Assembly: GCF_018613755.1 (NCBI RefSeq)
Contig: NZ_JAGGPP010000007.1
Location: 62,001 to 126,000 of the forward strand
Direction of reading: 5' to 3'
From: Arthrobacter sp. ISL-72
Lineage (GTDB): Bacteria; Actinomycetota; Actinomycetes; Actinomycetales; Micrococcaceae
Length of the DNA: 64,000 nucleotides
A program made the translations under genes and the position numbers. The notes under the pieces were generated by a model. The model did not search any database. It worked only from the letters and a program-made list of their open reading frames with translations, and was not told the origin of the DNA. Below, piece by piece: positions 24,719 through 34,292 of the stretch; position 1 is the stretch's first letter; every line of letters starts with the position of its first letter.

Positions 24719-25189
24719 TCAGGCCCGGGATTCCCGCACCTTGGCCGGCGCATCCCGGGAGAACGCCACTCCGAACACAATCAAGCCCATGCCCAGAACC
24801 AAGTGCAGCCAGTTGTCCGCACTGTTCACAGGCAGGACATTGACCGGGGAATCCTGAGCCAGGAACTGCCCAAGAGTCCACAGGAGCAAATACCCGACGC
24901 CCGCGCCGATGAGGAAATTCCTGGCAGGCAGCGGACGCCGCGACATCACCACGCCCGCGACTCCGGGCAGCAAGTGGATGAGGTTGTGCAGCACGGACAC
25001 CTGGAATACCCCAAGGAGCATGGCTTCGGATCCGTGTCCGGCAAACGCCATCGAGCCATACTGCGCGGTGGCACCCGGGATGAAGCCCAGGATGCCCAGG
25101 ACGAATAGCACCACGCCCGCAAGAAGGGATGACTTCTGGACTTTCCTAAATTGGCCCAATCGGACACCGGAGGTTTCGGTTGTTTTCAC
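24719..25189 (-). CDS. DUF4383 family four-helix membrane protein
   Basis: 156 residues with four membrane helices: LLAGVVLFVLGILGFIPG, the conserved LLGVFQVSVLHNLIHLLPGVAG, FLIGAGVGYLLLWTLGQFLA, and WLHLVLGMGLIVFGVAF. The NxxHL and NWLHLxLG motifs are those of DUF4383 proteins. The role is unknown. It is divergent from lhr; the 190-bp gap must hold both promoters. Confidence 0.82.
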   Translation of the reverse strand: MKTTETSGVRLGQFRKVQKSSLLAGVVLFVLGILGFIPGATAQYGSMAFAGHGSEAMLLGVFQVSVLHNLIHLLPGVAGVVMSRRPLPARNFLIGAGVGYLLLWTLGQFLAQDSPVNVLPVNSADNWLHLVLGMGLIVFGVAFSRDAPAKVRESRA

Positions 25190-25380
25190 GGTGCCGCTCC
25201 TGTTCCCCGGTCATGTAGCCAATCGCATGATAAGTATACTTATGAAGTGCTTCGGAGTCCCGCGGATGACGTCCCGGGATTAAGGAAAGGCAGGCCGGTC
25301 GACGACCTCATCTCTACCCAGCCAAGCGTGTGGGGAAGAGCGCCGGGAATACTGTCGGGGGTGTAAGGCATGATGGAGGA

Positions 25381-28300
25381 ATGGAGGGCAAGGAGCTCGC
25401 CGGAGGCAAGCCACCAGGCGACACACCATCAGGCGCACCAGCGGGCGCACCTCCTTCCGGGCGCACCTTGGACAGGTTCAGCCAGTCCACCCGGGAGTGG
25501 TTCCTCGGCGCGTTTTCGGCGCCCACGCCGGCACAGGACGGCGCGTGGAATGCCATCTCGTCCGGCACCCATGCGCTGGTGGTCGCCCCGACGGGTTCCG
25601 GCAAAACCCTGGCAGCGTTCCTCTGGGCGCTCGACCGCCTCCAGGCATCGTCTCCCCACGAGCCTGAAGCCTTGCCCGGGCCGGAGCCAGGCGCCAAAGG
25701 CAGGAAACCCAAGGCGCCCAAGCGGAAAACCCGCGTCCTGTACATCTCCCCGCTTAAGGCGCTTGGCGTCGACGTCGAACGCAACCTCCGCGCGCCGCTC
25801 ATCGGTATCACCCAGACAGCCAAGCGGCTGGGCCTGCCCGCCCCGCTGATCACCGTGGGCGTCCGTTCGGGAGATACGACGACGGCGGACCGCCGCGCGC
25901 TGCTGAGCCACCCGCCGGACATCCTCATCACCACGCCGGAATCCCTGTTCCTTATGCTCACGTCCAGGGCACGGGAAACGCTGAGCGAGGTGGACACCAT
26001 CATCGTGGACGAGGTCCACGCCGTCGCCGGCACCAAGCGCGGCGCGCACCTCGCGGTTTCGCTGGAACGGCTGGACGCGCTCCTGCCGCAGCCCGCCCAG
26101 CGGATCGGGCTCTCCGCCACGGTGGAGCCCCGCGAACTCGTGGCCCAGTTCCTGGCCGGTTCCGCCCCGGTGGAGATCGTGGCGCCGCCGTCGAAGAAGA
26201 ACTGGGACCTGACGGTGTCCGTTCCGGTCGAGGACATGTCCGACCTGCAGGGCGCGGCCGGTGCCTTCGATTCCGGACCGGCGTCCGGGCTGCAGCCGCA
26301 GGCGTCCATCTGGCCGCATGTCGAGGAGAAGATCGTTGACCTGGTGCTGGCCAACCAGTCCACCATTGTGTTCGCCAATTCACGGCGGCTGGCCGAGCGC
26401 CTGACCGCGCGGCTCAACGAGATCCACGCCGAGCGACAACTGGTGGCTGCGGGCGGCGGCTGGGCGGACTTCGGCGCCGGCGCGCCCGACTTTGAGTCCG
26501 CGCCGGCGGGGGCGCCGTCCGCCGGGACCGCTCCGGCGTCGACGGCTCCGATGACAGCGGTGACCCCGGCCTCGACGGCAACGCCGGCGCACATGATGGC
26601 GCAGGCCGGAAGTACTGCGGGTGCCGATCCGGTACTTGCGCGGGCGCACCACGGCTCCGTCTCGAAGGACCAGCGCGCCCTGATCGAGGACGACCTCAAG
26701 TCGGGCAGGCTCCGCTGCGTCGTGGCCACGTCGTCGCTTGAACTGGGAATCGACATGGGCGCGGTGGACCTGGTGGTCCAGGTGGAATCGCCGCCGTCGG
26801 TGGCCAGCGGACTGCAGCGGGTGGGCCGCGCCGGGCACCAGGTGGGCGAAGTGTCCCAGGGCGTCCTTTTCCCCAAACACCGTGCCGACCTCGTGCACAC
26901 CGCCATCACCGTGGAGCGGATGCTTGGCGGCAGGATTGAACGGCTCAGCGTTCCCGCGAACCCGTTGGACATCCTGGCGCAACAGACAGTTGCTGCCACG
27001 GCCCTGGGCTCCATCGACGTGGAGGAGTGGTTCTCAACGGTCCGGCGTTCGGCGCCGTTCGCATCCCTTCCCCGCTCCGCCTTCGAGGCCACCCTGGATC
27101 TGCTGGCAGGGCGGTACCCGTCCGACGAATTCGCCGAGCTCCGGCCCAGAATCATCTGGGACCGCAATGCCGGCACCATCGAAGGCCGTCCCGGTGCTCA
27201 GCGGCTGGCCGTGACATCCGGCGGCACCATTCCGGACCGCGGGCTCTTCGGCGTCTACATCATCGGCACAGAAGTGGAAGGCTCGGCATCGGCCTCCGCC
27301 GACGGTAAGGCGCCCGGCGCCGGCGCGTCAGCGGCCAAGGGCGGACGGCGCGTGGGCGAGCTCGATGAGGAGATGGTCTACGAATCCCGCGTAGGGGACG
27401 TCTTCGCCCTCGGCGCCACCAGCTGGAAGATCGAGGACATCACGCACGACCGCGTCCTGGTGTCCCCCGCCTTCGGCCAGCCCGGCAAACTACCGTTCTG
27501 GAAGGGCGATTCACTGGGCCGGCCGGTGGACCTGGGCCGCGCCCTGGGCGCCTTCATCCGCGAACTGTCCGCGTCCGACGTCGGCCCCGCCACGGAACGG
27601 TGCAAGGCCAGCGGCCTGGACGACTTTGCCGCGAACAACCTTATCCAGTACCTGGCTGAACAGAAGCAGGCCACCGAAATGGTGCCCAGCGACACCACGC
27701 TGGTGGTGGAGCGGTTCCACGATGAACTGGGCGACTGGCGCGTGATCCTGCACAGCCCCTTCGGCATGCCCGTGCACGCGCCGTGGGCGCTTGCCGTCGG
27801 GCAGCGCCTGCACCAGCGCTACGGGATGGACGGTTCCGCCATGGCAGCCGACGACGGCATCGTGCTGCGGGTGCCCATGATGGAGGACGAACCGCCGGGG
27901 GCCGAGCTGTTCCTGTTCGAACCCGAGGAACTGGAACAGATCGTGACGGCCGAGGTGGGCGGCAGCGCGCTGTTTGCCTCCCGGTTCCGGGAGTGCGCGG
28001 CCCGGGCACTGCTCCTTCCCCGCCAGAACCCCGGGAAGCGGCAGCCCCTCTGGCAGCAGCGCCAGCGGTCAGCGCAGTTGCTGGACGTCGCGAGGAAGTA
28101 CCCCACGTTCCCCATCGTGCTGGAAACGGTGCGTGAATGCCTGCAGGATGTCTACGACCTCCCGGCCCTGAAGGACATCGCAGCGTCCATTGAGCGCCGC
28201 GAACTGCGGATCCTGCAGACCACCACGCAGCAGCCTTCGCCCTTCGCCAAGTCCCTCCTGTTCGGCTATGTGGCGCAGTTCCTCTACGAGGGTGATTCGC

Positions 28301-30513
28301 CGCTGGCCGAGCGCCGGGCCGCCGCACTGGCTCTGGATTCGACCCTGCTCAACGAGCTCCTGGGCCGGGTGGAACTGCGCGAACTGCTCGACGCGAAAGT
28401 CATCGAGGCCACTGAACGGGAACTGCAACGGCTCGCACCGGACCGCCGGGTGCGCGGCATGGAGGGAGTAGCGGATCTGCTGCGCCTGCTCGGTCCGCTG
28501 ACGCCCGGGGAAGTGGCGGCACGGCTGGAGCCTGCCGCCGTCGTCGAAACCGCGGACGCCGACGGGGCAGCAGCGGCCGATGCCGACGGAACCGGCGCGC
28601 TTGAAACAGCTCCACTGGCTGCGGTCCCGGTGGCCGATGCTGCCGCCCATCTTGCTGCCCTGCAGCGGGCCAACCGCGCGCTCAAGGTGAACATCGGCGG
28701 CGTCGAGCGTTTTGCGGCAGTGGAGGATGCTTCCCGTCTCCGGGATGCCATCGGCGTGCCCCTGCCGATGGGGGTGCCGCTCGCGTTCATCGAGCCCGTG
28801 GCGGACCCGCTTGGCGACCTCGTCTCACGCTACGCCCGCAGCCACGGACCCTTCACGGCAACGGAAGCTGCGGCAAGGCTGGGCCTGGGCGTCGCCGTCG
28901 TCGGCACCGCACTGAAGCGGCTCGCCGCCGACGGCCGCGTGGTGGAAGGCGAGTTCCGCCCGCACCCCGCTTTACCCGAACAGGTGCCCGACGCCGGGAC
29001 CCCGGACCGGGACGGCACAGATTCGGCAGCAACGGCCGCCGCCGTCTCCGGCACAGTCCTGGCCGGTACCAGCGAGTGGTGTGATGCCGAGGTGCTGCGG
29101 AAGCTCCGGCGGCGGTCGCTGGCAGCACTGCGTGCGGAAGTGGAGCCGGTGGACGCGGCGGCCTATGGCCGGTTCCTTCCTGCCTGGCAGAACGTCCGGG
29201 TGCCCGGAAAGGGCCGCGGCCAGTCCACACTGCGCGGCCTGGACGGCATCATCACGGCCGTCGACCAGCTCTCCGGTGTGCCTGTGCCTGCGTCCGCGTG
29301 GGAGCCGCTTGTCCTCGCCGGCCGGGTGGCGGATTACCAGCCCGCGATGCTGGACGAGCTGATGGCCGCCGGTGAGGTCCTGTGGTCCGGAGCGGGAGCG
29401 CTTCCCGGCAACGACGGCTGGATCAGCCTGCACCTCGCGGATTCCGCCGAACTCACGCTGAACCCCGCGGCGGAGTATGAGCCGGGGGACGCGCAGCAGC
29501 GGCTGCTGGAGCACCTGCTGAACAACGGCGGCGGCTACTTCTTCCGACAGTTGACGGAAATCGCAGGCGGCATGGACTTCGTGCTGAGCGACCAGGATGT
29601 TGTGTCGGCGCTCTGGGACCTGGCCTGGGCCGGCCGCGTCACCGGTGACACGTTCGCCCCGGTCCGGGCCCTGATCGCCGGCGGCCACACGGCCCACCGG
29701 CAGGTGGCCCGGGCGCCGCGTGCGCGCGCACCCCGCCTGAGCCGGCTGGGACGCGCCCACGGCACGGGCCTCCTCGGATCTCCCGGCTTGACCGGCGGAC
29801 GCTACGGCTCCGTCACCGGTGCCGCCCCCACTCCGCCGCTCGCTGCCGGGCGATGGTCCGCACTGCCCGCACCGGAACTGGACCCGACCATCCACGCCCG
29901 CGCCACGGCCGAGCTTCTGCTGGACCGGTACGGGGTCGTCACCCGCGGCTCGGTCATGGCGGAGAACATCCTGGGCGGCTTCGGCCTGATGTACAAAGTC
30001 CTGGCGCGGCTGGAAGAAGCCGGGCGTTGCCGCCGGGGTTACTTCATCGAGCACCTCGGCGCCGCCCAGTTCGCCGTCCCCGCCACCGTGGACCGGCTGC
30101 GGTCCTACACCGAGGACACCCAGCTGGCGAAGCCGGAGCCCGTTGCCTTGGCACTCGCCGCCACGGACCCCGCCAACCCCTACGGAGCGGCGCTCCCCTG
30201 GCCGGCACAGAACGTGGAAGCCGGCAGCGGCCACCGCCCGGGCCGGAAAGCCGGCGCCCTGGTGGTGATGGTCGACGGCGCGCTGGTGCTCTACGTCGAA
30301 CGCGGAGGCAAGACGCTGCTCGCCTTTAACGAGGATCCGGAAGTGCTTGGCGCCGCCGCCGCTGCCCTCGTCGGGGTGGTCAAGCGCGGCGCGGTGAACA
30401 AGCTCATCATGGAAAAGGTCAACGGCCACGGCATCCTGGACACGCCCGCAGCCGCGGCGCTGACCCACGCCGGTGCATACTCCACTCCGAAAGGACTCAG
30501 GATCCGTGCCTGA
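25381..30513 (+). CDS. lhr: Lhr-type ATP-dependent DNA helicase
   Basis: About 1710 residues, longer than the ~1500 of typical bacterial Lhr. Superfamily 2 helicase core: Walker A APTGSGKT near residue 70, DEVH box in IIVDEVHAVAGTKRG near residue 209, motif III LSATV, motif VI LQRVGRAGHQ near residue 480. It is followed by the Lhr winged-helix/beta-barrel region and the long Lhr-specific C-terminal half. Two Ala/Gly/Pro-rich insertions (near 370-420 and 640) account for part of the extra length. Lhr unwinds RNA:DNA hybrids 3' to 5' and belongs to the DNA damage response in mycobacteria. The stop overlaps the start of a Nei glycosylase gene. The start at ATG 25381 is the best guess; GTG 25330 is possible. 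Confidence 0.95.
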   Translation: MEGKELAGGKPPGDTPSGAPAGAPPSGRTLDRFSQSTREWFLGAFSAPTPAQDGAWNAISSGTHALVVAPTGSGKTLAAFLWALDRLQASSPHEPEALPGPEPGAKGRKPKAPKRKTRVLYISPLKALGVDVERNLRAPLIGITQTAKRLGLPAPLITVGVRSGDTTTADRRALLSHPPDILITTPESLFLMLTSRARETLSEVDTIIVDEVHAVAGTKRGAHLAVSLERLDALLPQPAQRIGLSATVEPRELVAQFLAGSAPVEIVAPPSKKNWDLTVSVPVEDMSDLQGAAGAFDSGPASGLQPQASIWPHVEEKIVDLVLANQSTIVFANSRRLAERLTARLNEIHAERQLVAAGGGWADFGAGAPDFESAPAGAPSAGTAPASTAPMTAVTPASTATPAHMMAQAGSTAGADPVLARAHHGSVSKDQRALIEDDLKSGRLRCVVATSSLELGIDMGAVDLVVQVESPPSVASGLQRVGRAGHQVGEVSQGVLFPKHRADLVHTAITVERMLGGRIERLSVPANPLDILAQQTVAATALGSIDVEEWFSTVRRSAPFASLPRSAFEATLDLLAGRYPSDEFAELRPRIIWDRNAGTIEGRPGAQRLAVTSGGTIPDRGLFGVYIIGTEVEGSASASADGKAPGAGASAAKGGRRVGELDEEMVYESRVGDVFALGATSWKIEDITHDRVLVSPAFGQPGKLPFWKGDSLGRPVDLGRALGAFIRELSASDVGPATERCKASGLDDFAANNLIQYLAEQKQATEMVPSDTTLVVERFHDELGDWRVILHSPFGMPVHAPWALAVGQRLHQRYGMDGSAMAADDGIVLRVPMMEDEPPGAELFLFEPEELEQIVTAEVGGSALFASRFRECAARALLLPRQNPGKRQPLWQQRQRSAQLLDVARKYPTFPIVLETVRECLQDVYDLPALKDIAASIERRELRILQTTTQQPSPFAKSLLFGYVAQFLYEGDSPLAERRAAALALDSTLLNELLGRVELRELLDAKVIEATERELQRLAPDRRVRGMEGVADLLRLLGPLTPGEVAARLEPAAVVETADADGAAAADADGTGALETAPLAAVPVADAAAHLAALQRANRALKVNIGGVERFAAVEDASRLRDAIGVPLPMGVPLAFIEPVADPLGDLVSRYARSHGPFTATEAAARLGLGVAVVGTALKRLAADGRVVEGEFRPHPALPEQVPDAGTPDRDGTDSAATAAAVSGTVLAGTSEWCDAEVLRKLRRRSLAALRAEVEPVDAAAYGRFLPAWQNVRVPGKGRGQSTLRGLDGIITAVDQLSGVPVPASAWEPLVLAGRVADYQPAMLDELMAAGEVLWSGAGALPGNDGWISLHLADSAELTLNPAAEYEPGDAQQRLLEHLLNNGGGYFFRQLTEIAGGMDFVLSDQDVVSALWDLAWAGRVTGDTFAPVRALIAGGHTAHRQVARAPRARAPRLSRLGRAHGTGLLGSPGLTGGRYGSVTGAAPTPPLAAGRWSALPAPELDPTIHARATAELLLDRYGVVTRGSVMAENILGGFGLMYKVLARLEEAGRCRRGYFIEHLGAAQFAVPATVDRLRSYTEDTQLAKPEPVALALAATDPANPYGAALPWPAQNVEAGSGHRPGRKAGALVVMVDGALVLYVERGGKTLLAFNEDPEVLGAAAAALVGVVKRGAVNKLIMEKVNGHGILDTPAAAALTHAGAYSTPKGLRIRA

Positions 30514-31345
30514 AGGCGATTCAATCTGGCGGGCAGCGGCGCAGCTCCACGCAGCCCTCGCCGGGCAGCAGCTCACGGGGTCCGACTTCCGGGTGCCCAA
30601 GTTCGCCACGCTGAAGCTGGACGGGTGGACGGTCAACGAAGTGGTCCCCCGCGGCAAGCACCTGCTGATGCGGCTGCGAGGTCCTGATGAGGAACAGCTG
30701 ACCATTCACTCCCACCTGAAGATGGAAGGCATCTGGCAGGTCTACCCGCCCGGCGGACGGTGGCGGAAACCGGGGTTCACGGCCCGATGCGTGCTGCGTA
30801 CGGCGACGGCGGACGCCGTCGGGTTTTCCCTCGGCATCCTCGAAGTGGTCCGCACCGCCGATGAGGACTCCGTTGTGGGCCATCTGGGTCCGGACCTGCT
30901 CGGACCGGACTGGGACCTGGCGGAGGCGGAACGGCGGCTGCGCGCCGCCCCGGATGTTCCGGTCGGCGTCGCCCTGCTGGATCAGCGCAACGTCGCCGGT
31001 ATCGGCAACATCTACCGTTGTGAGGCGTGCTTCCTGTCAGGCGTCCATCCCGCAGCGCCGGTCTCGTACGTGCAGGACCTCCCGAAGCTGCTTATCGATG
31101 CCAAGCAGCTCCTCGAGGCCAATCTCGGGCCGGGACGCCGCACTACCGTGCTCAACAAACAGGGAACACCCGTGGGACGTAACGCCGGAAGGCCTGGATA
31201 CTGGGTATACCGGCGCGAGCACCAGCCGTGCCTGAAGTGCGCCACACCCATCCGCCGCGGCGTCCTGGCCAAAGACACAGGCACCGAGGAACGGGACATC
31301 TACTTCTGCCCGACCTGCCAGCCGCCACCTGGACCTAAGGCCTGA
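30506..31345 (+). CDS. nei: Endonuclease VIII-like (Fpg/Nei) DNA glycosylase
   Basis: 279 residues. GTG 30506 is the only start giving the essential N-terminus PEGDSIWRAA, where Pro2 is the Schiff-base nucleophile and Glu3 the acid. The catalytic-domain Lys lies in VPRGKHLLMRL, the helix-two-turn-helix in LLDQRNVAGIGNIYRCEACF, and the C-terminal zinc finger is CLKC...CPTC. It removes oxidised bases and cleaves abasic sites. It overlaps the lhr stop by 8 bp, so helicase and glycosylase are translated from one mRNA, an arrangement seen in other actinobacteria. Confidence 0.94.
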   Translation: MPEGDSIWRAAAQLHAALAGQQLTGSDFRVPKFATLKLDGWTVNEVVPRGKHLLMRLRGPDEEQLTIHSHLKMEGIWQVYPPGGRWRKPGFTARCVLRTATADAVGFSLGILEVVRTADEDSVVGHLGPDLLGPDWDLAEAERRLRAAPDVPVGVALLDQRNVAGIGNIYRCEACFLSGVHPAAPVSYVQDLPKLLIDAKQLLEANLGPGRRTTVLNKQGTPVGRNAGRPGYWVYRREHQPCLKCATPIRRGVLAKDTGTEERDIYFCPTCQPPPGPKA

Positions 31346-31373
31346 CGGCGGCGGGGCAGCTCAAGCGGCTGAC

Positions 31374-31994
31374 TCAGGCGGCCGGCACTGCGGCCTCGGG
31401 CCGGGGCGCCGTTCGGAGCTCCGGCACTGTGAACAGCGGCAAGAGCAGCTGCACAAGCGGGCCGATGGCGAGCGCGTAGATCACGGTGCCCGCGCCGACC
31501 GATCCGCCCAGCATCCAGCCGGTGGCCAGCACCACCACTTCGATTCCCGTCCGCGAGGCACGGACCGACCATCCCGTCCGCCGGGCCAGCCCCGTCATGA
31601 GACCGTCGCGCGCTCCGGGTCCGAACCGCGCGCCGATGTAGCAGGCGGATGCGATCCCGTTCAGCAGAACAGCCCCGGCCAGCATGGCGATCTGGCCGCC
31701 CAGGTGGGAGAACTCAGGAGTGAGCGCGAGACCGACATCAACAAAAACACCAACCAGCACGGCGTTGCACAAGGTGCCGAACCCGGGCCACTGCCGTAGC
31801 GGGATCCAGAGGAGCAGCACCAGGAAACTGACAATCACCACCACGGCGCCGATCGACAGCCCGGTCTTCCCGGCCACGCCCTGGTGGAAAACGTCCCAGG
31901 GGTCCAGGCCGAGTCCGGCGCGGATGAACATGGCCAGCGAAATGCCGTACATGGCAAGGCCGGTGAACAGTTGAAGGAGTCTGCGGGTCATCAT
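31374..31994 (-). CDS. YczE family membrane protein
   Basis: 206 residues, about five membrane helices, beginning RLLQLFTGLAMYGISLAMFIRAGLGLDPWDVFHQGVA, the signature of YczE-type proteins; a second hallmark is IGARFGPGARDGLMTGLARRTGW. The function is unknown, possibly transport. Three in-frame ATGs compete (32003, 31994, 31991); 31994 is preferred since CCGAGG lies about 8 nt upstream. It is divergent from a MocR regulator, as in the yczE/yczR pairs of other bacteria, and is its probable target. Confidence 0.85.
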   Translation of the reverse strand: MMTRRLLQLFTGLAMYGISLAMFIRAGLGLDPWDVFHQGVAGKTGLSIGAVVVIVSFLVLLLWIPLRQWPGFGTLCNAVLVGVFVDVGLALTPEFSHLGGQIAMLAGAVLLNGIASACYIGARFGPGARDGLMTGLARRTGWSVRASRTGIEVVVLATGWMLGGSVGAGTVIYALAIGPLVQLLLPLFTVPELRTAPRPEAAVPAA

Positions 31995-32013
31995 GCCATC
32001 CATCCTCGGACAT

Positions 32014-32051
32014 AACTGGCCTTGTAATACATATCCAGTTTGAGATACTGG
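32014..32051. promoter_or_regulatory. Repeated AACTGG sites between yczE and mocR genes (putative operator)
   Basis: AACTGG at 32014-32019, its inverse CCAGTT at 32035-32040, and a third ACTGG at 32047-32051 lie in the 60-bp divergent intergenic gap. MocR proteins bind mixed direct/inverted half-sites in such gaps, so this is the natural operator of the adjacent regulator. Confidence 0.55.
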
Positions 32052-32055
32052 CTAC

Positions 32056-33549
32056 ATGTCCGGCTCCCTGAACCCCACCGCCCTTATGCGTCTGCTCGGC
32101 GAGTGGAACCGCGGCGCGGCGCCCGCCTACAGGGAGCTGGCCGACGTCGTACGCCTCCTGATCCTGGACGGCCGCGTCCCGCTGGAGATGGCGCTGCCCA
32201 GCGAACGGGCGCTGGCGGCGACGCTGGGTGTCAGCCGGACCACGGTCACCGCCGCCTACGCCAGCCTGCGCGAGCAGGGGTTCCTCAGCAGCCGGCAGGG
32301 CAGCCGCGGCCGGACCGGCATTCCGCGCCACCTGCCAGCCGGCGCAAACGGGCCCGGCGGCACAACGGATCTCACCAACCCGGAAACCCTGACCGGGGCT
32401 CCTGGTCTGGCCGCGCCGCCGGGACTGATTGACCTCGCCTACGCATCCCTGCCTGCGAGCGGCGAAGTGGTGCATCGGGCCTTTGCCGCCGCGCTCACCG
32501 AGCTTCCCGCGCTGCTTCCGGGTTTTGGCTACGACGCCGTCGGCATCCCACCGCTCCGCGAGGCAATTGCTGCACAATACTCCGCGGCGGGGGTCCCCAC
32601 GAACGCAGACCAGATCCTGGTGACAGCGGGAGCGCAGCATGCCCTGAACATCGTGCTCCGCACGCTCGCCGGCAGGCAGGACAAGGTGCTGGTGGACCAT
32701 CCGACGTACCCGCACGCCCTGGACGCCATCCGCGCTAGCGGTTGCCGGCCCGTGGCGGTGGCCCTGCCGCAGGGCCACGGCTGGGACATCGCCGGGATGG
32801 AATCCGCCATGATGCAGCAGCGCCCCAAGATGGCGTACGTGGTGCCGGATTTCCACAACCCGACGGGCCGCCTGATGTCCGATCCGGAGCGCCGCAGGCT
32901 GGTCCAGGCCGCGGCCGCCGCAGGGACAGTGCTGGTGGTGGACGAGACGCTGCGGCAATTAAACCTCGACGCCGTGGTAACGTCTCCGCTGGCTGCCTTC
33001 AGCCCGGCCGTGGTCACCATCGGCTCGCTCAGCAAGTCGCACTGGGCGGGACTGCGCACCGGCTGGATCCGTGCCGGGAGGTCGCTCATCCAGCGCTTCG
33101 CGGCCGCCCGGACCACCATGGACCTGGGCGGACCGGTGGTGGAGCAGCTGGTTGCGGCGCACCTGGTGCGGTCACTCTCCGAACCGCTCCCGGCCCGGCT
33201 CGCAGCCCTGCGCGAAAACCGTGCCGCCCTGCTGGAACTCCTCGACCGCATCCTTCCCGATTGGCAGCCTGAACGGCCCGACGGCGGCCTCAGCGTCTGG
33301 TGCCGGCTGCCGGCACCGATGAGCACTGCCCTGACCGTCATCGGTCCAGACCTGGGAATCAGGCTCGCGGCAGGCCCGCGGTTCGGCGTGGGCGGGGCCT
33401 TCGAGCACTACCTGCGCGTCCCGTTCACTCTCCCGCCAGCCCAACTGGAAACAGCGGTGCTTGCCCTTTCCGCAGCCCAGGCCAGGCTCGACGCCGCACC
33501 GCAGCTCCGGCGCACCCTCCGGCACCCGCCCGCCGTCGCCATCGCCTGA
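32056..33549 (+). CDS. MocR/PdxR-family regulator (GntR HTH plus PLP aminotransferase fold)
   Basis: 497 residues. The N-terminal GntR-type winged helix spans about residues 20-90 (ALPSERALAATLGVSRTTVTAAYASL), joined by a linker to a fold-type I aminotransferase domain. PLP-site features are VTAGAQHALNIVL, PDFHNPTGRLMS, and the Schiff-base Lys in GSLSKSHWAGLRTGW. These proteins use PLP-linked ligands as signals rather than catalysing transamination. The divergent yczE-like gene is the likely target. Confidence 0.93.
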   Translation: MSGSLNPTALMRLLGEWNRGAAPAYRELADVVRLLILDGRVPLEMALPSERALAATLGVSRTTVTAAYASLREQGFLSSRQGSRGRTGIPRHLPAGANGPGGTTDLTNPETLTGAPGLAAPPGLIDLAYASLPASGEVVHRAFAAALTELPALLPGFGYDAVGIPPLREAIAAQYSAAGVPTNADQILVTAGAQHALNIVLRTLAGRQDKVLVDHPTYPHALDAIRASGCRPVAVALPQGHGWDIAGMESAMMQQRPKMAYVVPDFHNPTGRLMSDPERRRLVQAAAAAGTVLVVDETLRQLNLDAVVTSPLAAFSPAVVTIGSLSKSHWAGLRTGWIRAGRSLIQRFAAARTTMDLGGPVVEQLVAAHLVRSLSEPLPARLAALRENRAALLELLDRILPDWQPERPDGGLSVWCRLPAPMSTALTVIGPDLGIRLAAGPRFGVGGAFEHYLRVPFTLPPAQLETAVLALSAAQARLDAAPQLRRTLRHPPAVAIA

Positions 33550-33599
33550 GTTGGGCCGGCCGGGGGGTTGGCTGGGCCGTGGGGACGCGCACCCGGGTC

Positions 33600-34292
33600 C
33601 TACGCGTAGACCTTCTCCAGGTAGCCGCCCCAGGCCTTGGCCGTGGTCTCGGCATCACCGCTGCCGCTGAAATCGTGGACGGTCATGCCCACCGGTGCGC
33701 CGAACGCGTTGCGGCCGAAGAAGCGGTACATGGTGTCGGCGGTCCTCAGGCCAAGGAAGTTCTCGTTGGCGAAGTCCACCTGCCCCATGAGCCGCCCGAC
33801 GCCGTCGACGTCCACGTCAAGGGCGTCCCCGGGTGACGCCGTCTCCACCCCGAGCGCCGCCTTCAGCCGGACAAAGCCTTCCGGCGTCTGCGAGGCCGCG
33901 GGTCCCTGGACATCCGTGAAAACCACGGGCCGGCCGTCGAAGTACTTCAGGTACTGACCCAGGGTGTGGAGGTAGAACTCGGTGTGCTTGCTGGCGCCGT
34001 CGTACTGCTGGTCCCAGTTGTCCGCGAAAATCCCGCTGTGCATGTAATGCAGCCGGGCCCGCGCGCCGTCGAGCGGTTCCAGGACATGCTCGAGCTGATT
34101 GAACCAGCCGTCCGGCCCCTCCATCCGCGACACCAGGTGCTGGGGATACTCCTCCACGGTCTTGACATCCGGCCACTGGTCCGTCGGGAACATCCATCCG
34201 GACGTCCCCGCGGTCACCGCTTCCCAGACACGCTCGGGGGTGCCGGGCAGCTCGGTGTCGTAAACAATCTCGAATTCACGGTTGTCAGTCAT
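33600..34292 (-). CDS. SRPBCC (START/AHSA1-like) domain protein
   Basis: 230 residues. The opening FEIVYDTELPGTPERVWEAVTAGTSGWMFP is the first strand and helix of an AHSA1-type SRPBCC fold (hydrophobic ligand pocket), and the domain is duplicated or extended to the C-terminus TAKAWGGYLEKVYA. No catalytic residues known. Its ATG overlaps the stop of the upstream HTH regulator (ATGA), a common pairing of an ArsR-like repressor with an AHSA1 protein. Confidence 0.83.
   Translation of the reverse strand: MTDNREFEIVYDTELPGTPERVWEAVTAGTSGWMFPTDQWPDVKTVEEYPQHLVSRMEGPDGWFNQLEHVLEPLDGARARLHYMHSGIFADNWDQQYDGASKHTEFYLHTLGQYLKYFDGRPVVFTDVQGPAASQTPEGFVRLKAALGVETASPGDALDVDVDGVGRLMGQVDFANENFLGLRTADTMYRFFGRNAFGAPVGMTVHDFSGSGDAETTAKAWGGYLEKVYA

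Noticed and set aside
25314..27179. 621-codon frame antisense to lhr
   Set aside because: Ser/Arg/Pro-rich shadow; the plus strand has clear helicase motifs.
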